Assembly (NCBI GenBank): GCA_035633215.1
Contig: DASQFI010000075.1
Coordinates: 1-62,593 of the forward strand
DNA length: 62,593 bases
DNA from: DASQFI01 sp035633215
GTDB lineage: Bacteria; Acidobacteriota; Vicinamibacteria; Vicinamibacterales; SCN-69-37
Direction: 5' to 3'
Within the stretch, counting starts at the first letter, position 1; each line of letters opens with the position of its first letter. This document shows, piece after piece, positions 42,750-53,930 of the stretch. Under the pieces are notes generated by a model. It had not been told where the DNA came from and did not search any database. It saw only the letters and a program-made list of their open reading frames with translations. A program made the position numbers and the translations under genes.

Positions 42750-42754
42750 CCTTC

Positions 42755-43726
42755 TTACTTCGCGATCTTGGCGAGTTCTTCCTTGACCTGCGCCGCCGTC
42801 AGCGGCATGTAGCCGTCCTTGACGACCACTTCCTGGCCTTCTTTGCTCAGGATCAGCTTCAGGAACTCGAGCTGCAGCGGATCCAGCGGCTTGCTCGGGT
42901 TCTTGTTCACATAGAGGTAGAGGAAGCGGCTGAGCGGGTATTTGCCGCTCGTCACCTCTTCGTAGGTGCCTTCGAGGTACGGCCCGGCGTCTTTCTCGGC
43001 AAGCGGGACGGCGCGGACGCCTGACGTCCGATAGCCACTGCCGCTGTAGCCGATACCGAACCGATCCTCTGTGACGCCCTGGACGACGGACGCCGATCCC
43101 GGCTGCTCCTTGACCGTGTCCTTGTAGTCGCCGTTCATGAGGACGTGTTCCTTGAAGAACCCGTACGTCCCGCTCGCGGAATTGCGGCCGTAGAGGCCGA
43201 TCGGACGATTCGCCCAGTCGCCCGTGAGCCCGAGCTGGCCCCACGTGGTGACGTTCTGCTTGAAGCCGCGGCGCCGCGACTTGCCAAAGATGGCTTCGAC
43301 CTGCGCCAGCGAGAGCTGCTTGATGGGGTTATCACGATGCACGTAGACCGACAGCGCGTCGTAGCTGGTGCGCAGCTCGGTCGGCCGGTAGCCGTGTTTC
43401 TGCTGGAACTGATCGATCTCGGTCGATCGCATCGTCCTCGACATCGGACCGAACTGCGCGGTGCCCGCGATCAGCGCCGGCGGGGCGGTCGAGGATCCCT
43501 TGCCCTCGACCTGGACTTTGACGTTTGGATAGAACTTCCGGAACGTCTCGGCCCAGAGCGTCATGAGATTGTTCATCGAGTCGGAGCCGATGCTGCTGAC
43601 ACTGCCGGAGACGCCGCTGGTCTTCTGATACGCGGCGATGCCGGAATCCACTTTGATGACCTGCATCGCGGTGACGCCGGCTGCCATGGCCAGCATCCCG
43701 GCGCCAATCATGAGTGTTCGTTTCAT
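42755..43726 (-). CDS. pstS: Phosphate-binding protein PstS
   Basis: 323 residues from ATG 43726, preceded by GGAGGCAGGACA. A signal peptide (MKRTLMIGAGMLAMAAGVTA) leads to the mature binding protein. Phosphate-contact phrases are SSIGSDSMNNLM, GKGSSTAPPALIAG and YGRNSASGTYGFFKEH. It delivers phosphate in the periplasm to PstCA. It lies 45 bases downstream of the porin gene. Confidence 0.93.
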   Translation of the reverse strand: MKRTLMIGAGMLAMAAGVTAMQVIKVDSGIAAYQKTSGVSGSVSSIGSDSMNNLMTLWAETFRKFYPNVKVQVEGKGSSTAPPALIAGTAQFGPMSRTMRSTEIDQFQQKHGYRPTELRTSYDALSVYVHRDNPIKQLSLAQVEAIFGKSRRRGFKQNVTTWGQLGLTGDWANRPIGLYGRNSASGTYGFFKEHVLMNGDYKDTVKEQPGSASVVQGVTEDRFGIGYSGSGYRTSGVRAVPLAEKDAGPYLEGTYEEVTSGKYPLSRFLYLYVNKNPSKPLDPLQLEFLKLILSKEGQEVVVKDGYMPLTAAQVKEELAKIAK

Positions 43727-43771
43727 TGTCCTGCCTCCACGAATTCTGCGATCGCGTCGCAAATCCTGACC

Positions 43772-45214
43772 TTAAAAGATGAACTGCGTCTGCAGCCGGA
43801 CCTCGTGGTCCTTCCGGGCTGACTGGCCCGGGTTCCTGGGTATTTCAACGCGGCCGAAATCCACCTGGAATTTGAGCGTATGCCGGCGATAGTAGTAGCT
43901 GAATGCGCCGCGCATTTCCTTATGGGTATCGTCGGCGACGAGATCGGACACTTCACGCTGCCCGTACCGGAACGCCGCTTCCCATGTGCGGAACTGGTTG
44001 AGCATCTGGCCGACCTGCACATAGCCGCCATTCGAGTCGAATTTCTCGCCTGTCTCCGGCGTCCGCCGCCGCACGAAGTACTCGCCCGTCGCCGAGAACC
44101 CCTTGTACTTGAAGATCCCGTCGACGCCGATAACGTTGGACTTCGTATCGTTGCCCGTCGTGGTGCGATGGAAATCGTTGTGCTCGAACTCGACAGCAAG
44201 CGCATACAGCGGCACGGTCGTCGACTCGAAGTCGGATTCGGAGTAAAGCGCGCCGCTGATCCAGGCGCGCTGGGCGAGGACCTGGTTTCCGTTGGGCTGC
44301 CACATGAGCCGCGCGTTCACCTGGAGCGAGTCGTTGTCGTTCGTCGTGCGCGTCCGTCCCGCGCCGTTGAAGAAGCCGGCGCGGTACTCCAGCTTGTTGC
44401 TCCAGACGGCGCCCTGCACCGCAAACCCCGTATCGCGGCCGCGGGCGTACTCGTTCGACACGAGCGACCGATCGACGAACTGCTGATTGCCGGACGACGT
44501 CATCTCCTGCCGGCCGAACGGCACCTTGAACTGTCCGGCGAGCACTCGAAACTTGCCCCGGCCCTGGGGATCCCAGGCGATGTTGGCATCCTCGAGCATG
44601 TTGCCCGGCGAGTTGGCCGCCGTGACGTCCGGCCAGTTGAGCTGCAGTTCGTAGGAGAGCCGCGGCATGATGGCGGGGGCCGGCGCGACATCCGGCGGGC
44701 GCCAGAACCAGCCCTCGAGCTTGAGCTTGGCCCGGCGAATCCGGAACGACCCGCGCGAGTCGCCCGCGGCGGCGGTGCCGGCCAGGACCGGCGAAAGCTC
44801 GTCGGGGAACTCGTGCGTGTACCGCACCTGAATACGATTCGAGATCTCCAGGTAGGCCAGGTTGGTCGTGATGCGCGTCTTGCCGTCGCGCCACTCCATC
44901 GTCTGAATCGGGGCCGGTGGTTCGATCACGACTTCGGAGATCCCGTGCTTGAAGAAGAAGAGCTGCAGTGCGCGCTCGGAGTCGCCGACGACGGTTTCGC
45001 CGTTCGGTCCGGCGCCAGGACGAGTCAGGCCTCGTCCCATCTCGCCGGTCTTCTCGAACCGCTCGGCTTCGGCGGCGATGTTGAAGACGTAGATGCGCCC
45101 CTCGCGCGTGATCTCCTTGTAGTAGAAGCCCTGGCCAAAGACCGGTGATGCCGTTGCGGCCACAAGCAGCGCGACAATCGCCATTTGGCGGTGCCAACCC
45201 AGAAACACGCGCAT
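43772..45214 (-). CDS. Phosphate-selective porin, OprO/OprP type
   Basis: 480 residues from ATG 45214, behind GGGAGACTTTG. A signal peptide ends near VFGQG. A central barrel of amphipathic strands carries RIRRAKLKLEGWF, AGQFKVPFGRQEM and FVDRSLVSNEYARGRDTGF, and the final residue is Phe (QTQFIF), as in outer-membrane barrels. It resembles OprO/OprP porins, which take up phosphate or polyphosphate. As first gene of the pst operon behind the Pho box, a phosphate role is well supported by context. Confidence 0.88.
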   Translation of the reverse strand: MRVFLGWHRQMAIVALLVAATASPVFGQGFYYKEITREGRIYVFNIAAEAERFEKTGEMGRGLTRPGAGPNGETVVGDSERALQLFFFKHGISEVVIEPPAPIQTMEWRDGKTRITTNLAYLEISNRIQVRYTHEFPDELSPVLAGTAAAGDSRGSFRIRRAKLKLEGWFWRPPDVAPAPAIMPRLSYELQLNWPDVTAANSPGNMLEDANIAWDPQGRGKFRVLAGQFKVPFGRQEMTSSGNQQFVDRSLVSNEYARGRDTGFAVQGAVWSNKLEYRAGFFNGAGRTRTTNDNDSLQVNARLMWQPNGNQVLAQRAWISGALYSESDFESTTVPLYALAVEFEHNDFHRTTTGNDTKSNVIGVDGIFKYKGFSATGEYFVRRRTPETGEKFDSNGGYVQVGQMLNQFRTWEAAFRYGQREVSDLVADDTHKEMRGAFSYYYRRHTLKFQVDFGRVEIPRNPGQSARKDHEVRLQTQFIF

Positions 45215-45244
45215 CAAAGTCTCCCTCAGCCGCAAAGTACCAAC

Positions 45245-45288
45245 GCGGCGTTACACGGACGCAACCGTGACGTTACACGGGCGTTAAA
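45245..45288 (-). promoter_or_regulatory. Candidate Pho box, four 11-bp units
   Basis: Read on the minus strand, the units are TTTAACGCCCG, TGTAACGTCAC, GGTTGCGTCCG and TGTAACGCCGC, exactly 11 bp apart, ending 31 bases before the porin start codon. PhoB binds tandem 11-bp repeats that replace the -35. TACTTT (about 45236-45241) could be the -10. No PhoB gene is in the window. Confidence 0.6.
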
Positions 45289-45386
45289 TTGCCGCGTGGC
45301 GGCCCTGTAGGCGGCGATCGGGCCGGAAAACTGGCCCGTGAGCGGGACCGGGCCCTCCGCCCGGCCCACCCACCGGCCGGTCTTGC

Positions 45387-49196
<3,810 letters not shown>

Positions 49197-49285
49197 TGAG
49201 ACACCTCCGTCCACGGAGGAGTCTGTCGGGTGGCTGTGTAGGGGATGCGACGAGCTTGTAACAAGTGCGTGTACTGACCAGCGGT

Positions 49286-49352
49286 ACGTAGGGCGGATTG
49301 AACTCGAAATCCGCCCTCCGACGGCGGACTTAGAGCCCAGTCCGCCCTACGT
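49286..49352. repeat. GTAGGGCGG palindrome, copy 2
   Basis: ACGTAGGGCGGA (49286-49297) is inverted as TCCGCCCTACGT (49341-49352). Inside are GGGCGGATT / AATCCGCCC (49291-49316) and GGCGGACT / AGTCCGCC hairpins. Another part-copy continues to 49385 (CGGCGGATTTGGA, GGCCCTACG). It lies between the receptor start and the amidase end. Confidence 0.65.
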
Positions 49353-49384
49353 CTCGGCGGATTTGGAATGCAACCGGCCCTACG

Positions 49385-50941
49385 CTACTTCGTTGCGGCC
49401 GGCGGTCGTCGATGTTTGGTCGCCTGCTCGTAGGCGTACGCGAGCTTGATCAGCCGCGCCTCGTCCCACGCGCGGCCGAAGATCGTCATCCCCGCCGGGA
49501 GCTGGCCGTCGCGTGTGTAGCCCATCGGCACGTTGATGGCGGGGAAGCCCGATGTCGGCGAGAACTGCTGGCTGTTGTCGCCGTGTGGCGACGTGAGGTC
49601 GCCAATCACACGCGGCGGAAAGCTCCAGGTCGGATAGACGAACGCGTCGAGTTTCATGTCGTCCATCGCCTTGGTCACCGCTGCGCCAAACGCCTCGCGA
49701 AACGCCATTTCGGCCTTGCACGCGTTACTATCCGGCCCCTGCGGTGGCGCGCCGCCCTGCGCCGACTTCAGCCGCGACTGCGCCGACGCCGGAATCTTCT
49801 CGAAGAGCGGCGACGCGATGATCTCATCAAGGCTGTGTACGGGCGCGCGCTGACCACGCGTCGCCAGATACTCGTTGAGGTCGTACTTGAATCCGCGGCA
49901 GCCGCCACCGCCGCCGGCTTGCGCGCGCTGCGGGCGCTCCACGTTGGCCGGATCGACGATCTCGGCGCCCGCGGCTTTCAGGTCGTCGATCGCTTTGTTG
50001 AAGACCTTCACGATGTCGTCGTCAACCGGCTGGTTCGGACGTTCGTACGCCTGGCGCAGCACCCCCAGACGCGCGCCCTTGAGGCCGTTGCGATCGAGCG
50101 CGGCCGCGTAGTTGGGAATCGGCCGCCCGCGGCTGCGCTCGGTCATCGCATCCTCGGGATCCTCGCTGACGATGACTTGAAACAGGGCGACGGCGTCGGC
50201 GACCGTGCGCGCCATCGGCCCGGCGACGTCGGCCAGATAACTGAGCGGAATCACGCCCGCCCGGCTCGTCAAGCCCATCGTCGATCGGATGCCGACGAGC
50301 GCGGTGTGAGACGACGGCCCACGAATGGAATTGCCCGTGTCGCTCCCGAGCCCGACGGCGCCGAAGCTCGCTGCCACGGACGCCGCCGTGCCTCCGCTCG
50401 AGCCGGCCGGCACCCGATCGAGCGCGTACGGGTTCTTCGTCTGGCCCTGAAGCGAGTTCAGCGTCTCGTACGGACTGAACGCGAACTCGCCCATGGCCGA
50501 CTTGGCGATCACGATCGCGCCGGCCGCCTTGATCTGCTTCACCTGGAACGCGTCTTTCTCCGACACGAAGCCCTGCATCGTGACCGACCCCGCGGCGCTC
50601 TGGAGCCCGATCGTCTCGAAGTTGTCCTTCACGATCGTCGGGATGCAGTGCAGCGGTCCCGTCAGCCCGCCTTGCGCGAATCGCCGATCCAGCTCGTCGG
50701 CTTCCTTCACCGCATTGGGATTCACGACGACGATCGCGTTCACCGCGGGACCTTGCTTGTCGTACATCTCGATGCGCTTCAGGTACGCCTCAACGAGCGC
50801 CCGGCAGGTCAGCCGCTTCGCCCGCATCGCCGCGTGAATGTCGGCGATGGTGGCTTCCTGGACGTTGAATGTCTGGAACCCTGACAAGGCAAAGGGCAGA
50901 AGGCAAAAGGCAAAGGTGAAAACCCTGCTCACGATGGTCAT
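49385..50941 (-). CDS. Exported amidase-signature enzyme
   Basis: 518 residues from ATG 50941. The signal peptide core (FTFAFCLLPFALSGFQ) is encoded by the intergenic GGCAAAGGGCA repeat. The amidase signature is complete: catalytic Lys in PTIVKDNFETIG, the cis-Ser in AGSSGGTAASVAASF and the Ser nucleophile in GSDTGNSIRGPSSH, with FSPTSGFPAINVPMGY near the C-terminus. The enzyme hydrolyses amides in the periplasm or outside; peptide amides or aryl amides are possible. It is co-directional with ggt upstream. Confidence 0.88.
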   Translation of the reverse strand: MTIVSRVFTFAFCLLPFALSGFQTFNVQEATIADIHAAMRAKRLTCRALVEAYLKRIEMYDKQGPAVNAIVVVNPNAVKEADELDRRFAQGGLTGPLHCIPTIVKDNFETIGLQSAAGSVTMQGFVSEKDAFQVKQIKAAGAIVIAKSAMGEFAFSPYETLNSLQGQTKNPYALDRVPAGSSGGTAASVAASFGAVGLGSDTGNSIRGPSSHTALVGIRSTMGLTSRAGVIPLSYLADVAGPMARTVADAVALFQVIVSEDPEDAMTERSRGRPIPNYAAALDRNGLKGARLGVLRQAYERPNQPVDDDIVKVFNKAIDDLKAAGAEIVDPANVERPQRAQAGGGGGCRGFKYDLNEYLATRGQRAPVHSLDEIIASPLFEKIPASAQSRLKSAQGGAPPQGPDSNACKAEMAFREAFGAAVTKAMDDMKLDAFVYPTWSFPPRVIGDLTSPHGDNSQQFSPTSGFPAINVPMGYTRDGQLPAGMTIFGRAWDEARLIKLAYAYEQATKHRRPPAATK

Positions 50942-51014
50942 CGGTTTTATCCCCTTCGCCCCTTCGTCCCTTCGTACCTTGTTTTTGCCCTCTGCCCTTT
51001 GCCCTTTGCCCTTC
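50886..51014. repeat. GGCAAAGGGCA repeat between ggt and the amidase gene
   Basis: AAGGCAAAGGGCAGAAGGC (from 50886) faces CTGCCCTTTGCCCTTTGCC (to 51014) across a centre with CCTTCGT/CCCCTTCG units. The left arm is within the amidase reading frame and encodes its signal peptide; the right arm begins just after the ggt stop. Confidence 0.7.
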
Positions 51015-52847
51015 TTACCGTGCCCAGGCGTACGCATCCACCCGCGGATCGGCTCCGGCCTTCACGACGCCTGTCTTCAAATCGATCGAGATGGCGGCGT
51101 TCGACCCGAGCGTCCACGGTCCCGATTGCGTGAGGCGATGGCCTTTGGCTTTGAGCGCCTCCTGCACCGCAACGGGAATGCGTGACTCGACGCTCAACGT
51201 TCCCGGCCGCATCGTGAACTGGCCTGACGAGGCGGGGAAGGCCGCCGACGACCACCGCGGCGCTTCGATCGCTTCCTGCACGTTCATGCCGAAGTCGATC
51301 ACGTTCAGCAGCGTCTGCATCGTCCGCATGATCTGATCGTCGCCGCCGGGGCTGCCGGTGATCAGGAAGGGCAGTCCGTCTTTCATGACGAGCGTGCTCT
51401 GCAAGGTCGAGCGCGGGCGTTTGCCGGGCTCGAGCGTGTAGGGCTTGCCGGGCTCGAGCGTGAAGTAGTCGCCGCGGCACGTGAAGATGATGCCGAGATC
51501 GGCGATGACGACGCCCGTGCCCCACGCGCTGTGATTGCTCGGCTCGAAGCTCACCATGTTGCGGTCTTTGTCCACGACGGCGATGTAGCTCGTGTCGCCT
51601 TCATGGCTCGCGGCGCCGTCATAGGTGACGGACCAGGGGTAGTCGAACGACTCGTTGCCGGGCATGAACTTCGACGGATCGCCTGGCCGCAGTTCCATCG
51701 AGGCTTTGTCCGCGTCGATCAGCTTCCGTCGTTCGGCGCCGTACGGCTTCGACAGCAGGCCCTCGTACGGGATCTTGATGAAGTTCCAGTCGCCCAGGAA
51801 TTTCTCGCGGTCGCCCATCGCGAGTTTCAGCGCCTCGGCGGTCGTGTGGATGTACTCGGCGCCGTTCAGGCCCATCTTCTTGAGGTCGTAACCCTCCAGG
51901 ATGTTCAGCGCGAACAGCTCGGCCGGTCCCTGGCTGGCGGAGGGATTTTTGTACACGTCGTAGCCGCGGTAATTGAACTTGACCGGCTCTTCGACCTGCA
52001 CCGCGTAGGTGGCGAAGTCGTCGTAGCGGAACAGCGCGCCCTGCTCTTCGGCAAACGAGGCCATCGTCTTCGCGATGTCGCCCTTGTAGAAGCGGTCGCG
52101 CGCGGCGAGGAGCCCCGCGCGCCGGCCTTTCGCCGCGGCGCCTTTCTCGGCTTCGATCAGCTTGCGCAGCATCCTGCCCGCATCCGGGTTCTTGAACAGG
52201 TCGCCTTCGTGCCACGGCGTGCCCGGCTGATAAAGCTTCACGCTCGTCGGATACTTCTTGAGCTTGGCGGCGTTGTTCATCGAGTTGGCGAGGCCGCGCG
52301 TGAGCGGGAAACCCTGCTCGGCGATCTCGATCGCCGGCTGGAGGACCTGGTCGAAGGTCATCGTGCCCCAACGATCGAGCATCGTGTACCACGCGTCGAT
52401 GGCGCCCGGCACGATCGCCGACAGCAGCGAGTCGTTGGACGGAATCCGGCCGTTCTGGTGTTTCTTGTACCAGTCGATGGTCGCGAGGCGAGGCGCGGGG
52501 CCCTCAGCGTTGATCGAGACGACTTTCCTCGTCTTTGCGTCGTAGATGAGCGCGACGGCATCCGCGCCGTAGCCGTTCATGGCCGGGTCCACGAGCGCGA
52601 GCACCGCGTGGCCGGCGACGGTCGCATCGAACGCGTTGCCGCCCGCTTCGAGAATCCGCACCGCGGCGTCGGTCGCCTGCGGCTTCATGGAACTGACCGC
52701 GTGATGGCGGCCCATGATGACCGGCCGGGTCGTGGACGTCGCGCGCGGATTCTCGGAGGTCTCAGGGTCTTGAATCATGGCCGTCACGATGGGCACGCCG
52801 ACGAAGACGACGAGCGCGGCGCAGAGCACGCTGATTGTCCGCTGCAT
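51015..52847 (-). CDS. ggt: Gamma-glutamyltransferase
   Basis: 610 residues from ATG 52847 (GGGAGG seven bases upstream). A signal peptide or anchor spans residues 5-24. It is made as a proenzyme that self-cleaves before the catalytic Thr in GDTSYIAVVDKDRNMVSF (about residue 417). Other signatures: GGNAFDATVAGHAVLALVDP, STLVMKDGLPFLITGSPGGD and QTLLNVIDFGMNVQEAIEAPR. It removes or transfers gamma-glutamyl groups from glutathione or similar peptides in the periplasm. A short tandem duplication encodes TLEPGKPYTLEPGK near residue 470. Confidence 0.92.
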   Translation of the reverse strand: MQRTISVLCAALVVFVGVPIVTAMIQDPETSENPRATSTTRPVIMGRHHAVSSMKPQATDAAVRILEAGGNAFDATVAGHAVLALVDPAMNGYGADAVALIYDAKTRKVVSINAEGPAPRLATIDWYKKHQNGRIPSNDSLLSAIVPGAIDAWYTMLDRWGTMTFDQVLQPAIEIAEQGFPLTRGLANSMNNAAKLKKYPTSVKLYQPGTPWHEGDLFKNPDAGRMLRKLIEAEKGAAAKGRRAGLLAARDRFYKGDIAKTMASFAEEQGALFRYDDFATYAVQVEEPVKFNYRGYDVYKNPSASQGPAELFALNILEGYDLKKMGLNGAEYIHTTAEALKLAMGDREKFLGDWNFIKIPYEGLLSKPYGAERRKLIDADKASMELRPGDPSKFMPGNESFDYPWSVTYDGAASHEGDTSYIAVVDKDRNMVSFEPSNHSAWGTGVVIADLGIIFTCRGDYFTLEPGKPYTLEPGKRPRSTLQSTLVMKDGLPFLITGSPGGDDQIMRTMQTLLNVIDFGMNVQEAIEAPRWSSAAFPASSGQFTMRPGTLSVESRIPVAVQEALKAKGHRLTQSGPWTLGSNAAISIDLKTGVVKAGADPRVDAYAWAR

Positions 52848-52870
52848 AGGGCCTCCCACTATCCATCGCG

Positions 52871-52900
52871 AATCGATCTATTGATCGATCGATCTATTGA
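52871..52900. repeat. ATCGATCG-type repeat, short copy 2
   Basis: AATCGATCTATTGATCGATC followed by GATCTATTGA is self-complementary around GATCGATC and shares words with the palindrome at 30894. It lies just upstream of ggt, so it is transcribed with its leader or overlaps its promoter. Confidence 0.5.
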
Positions 52901-52984
52901 AGACCTCGCAGGTCGCGGAACGGGGTGAACGGAAGGATCCTCAACCGGCGCGCGCCCGCTGTCAAGGTTCGCGGAGTGCCCCGC

Positions 52985-53260
52985 TTACCTCATTCCGCCA
53001 TCCGCTGCCACCATGGCCGCCGCGACTGCGTCTCGCGCGGCCTCGATATTGTGCAGGACTTTTTTCAAGTGCTTCTCACATTCGGCCGTGCGCTTGTCGC
53101 CTGGAAGGCCACACTCCGTTGCTCCAATGAGCACGCGTGCTTTTTCGAGATGGTCGTCGGCCTGGTCCATCTTCGGATCGTGGCGCCTGACGTCTCCTGC
53201 TGAGACGCTTCCGGCCAGCGCAACGACGACGGCGAGCGATACGATTAGCCTGCGTGACAT
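52985..53260 (-). CDS. Small exported helical protein
   Basis: 91 residues from ATG 53260 with a textbook AAGGAGG site. The signal peptide RLIVSLAVVVALAGSVSAG is followed by a charged helical region. It has two cysteines that could pair (Cys50 in GATECGLPG, Cys61 in ECEKHLKKVL). Function unknown. It sits 18 bases downstream of another small exported protein gene, so the two are probably one transcript. Confidence 0.75.
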   Translation of the reverse strand: MSRRLIVSLAVVVALAGSVSAGDVRRHDPKMDQADDHLEKARVLIGATECGLPGDKRTAECEKHLKKVLHNIEAARDAVAAAMVAADGGMR

Positions 53261-53277
53261 AGGTCCTCCTTGCAGCG

Positions 53278-53775
53278 TTAGCGAACCTTCACGATTTCTT
53301 TCACCAAGGGCGCGTCGAACTCGACGTCCACCTTGGGCCCGCTGGCCGGCGTGCCGTCGAAGGTCAGCTTGCCCGCGATCCGCTTCGGCGAGTCCTCCTT
53401 GGAAACGAACATCCTGGGCTCGAGTGTGCCCGAAAACTGCACGAGTTGATCGTTCAGCGTCAGCCAGTAATTCAGCCGCGGCCCCGCGTCCCAGTCCACC
53501 TGCAGGCCCTGCGCGAACGCATCGTCCACGCACGCCATGGTCTCGCACGCCTTCAGCTTGGCGCCGATGTCGGCGGTCGTCAGCAGCACACGACGCAGCA
53601 TCTTCTTTTGATCGACGACGTCCGGCCCTTTGATGAGAAACGCGTGCGTGAAAGTGGTCGTGATCGGCTTGTCCTGGCCCGTGTAGAGCATCGTGCCCTT
53701 GGCGGTGCCGAATGCGGTTGTGGTGGCGACAATGAGCGTGGAAATCGCTAGGGTCAGAACGGTTCTGGATCGCAT
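53278..53775 (-). CDS. Exported protein, unknown
   Basis: 165 residues from ATG 53775 (GAGGAGG upstream). The signal peptide VLTLAISTLIVATTTAFG precedes a beta-rich mature part with TTTFTHAFLIKGPD, a Cys pair in KACETMACVDD and a C-terminal strand KVDVEFDAPLVKEIVKV. It is not recognised; pairing with the next small exported protein suggests a shared envelope task. Confidence 0.75.
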   Translation of the reverse strand: MRSRTVLTLAISTLIVATTTAFGTAKGTMLYTGQDKPITTTFTHAFLIKGPDVVDQKKMLRRVLLTTADIGAKLKACETMACVDDAFAQGLQVDWDAGPRLNYWLTLNDQLVQFSGTLEPRMFVSKEDSPKRIAGKLTFDGTPASGPKVDVEFDAPLVKEIVKVR

Positions 53776-53857
53776 GCGAGGCCTCCTCGGTCTCGCTGGG
53801 GGAGGATCAGGATACCGCAGCGGGCGATCTGTTATCGTGGGAGGTCGTCCGACCTGC

Positions 53858-53930
53858 GTCCCCATCGTCCAGAGGCCCAGGACGTGGCCCTTTCAAGGCC
53901 AAAACACGGGTTCGAATCCCGTTGGGGACG
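53858..53930 (+). tRNA. tRNA-Glu(UUC)
   Basis: A complete 73-base cloverleaf. Acceptor GTCCCCA / TGGGGAC, D arm GTCC...GGAC, anticodon arm TGGCC-CTTTCAA-GGCCA (anticodon TTC at 53892-53894), T arm ACGGG-TTCGAAT-CCCGT, discriminator G. CCA is not encoded. The minus-strand serine integrase gene ends inside it, at the anticodon, which marks it as the prophage attachment site. Confidence 0.95.

Noticed and set aside
45320..45345. CGGGCC/GGCCCG dyad after the receptor stop as a terminator
   Set aside because: The loop is plausible but there is no T run on the transcribed strand; support is too weak to list.
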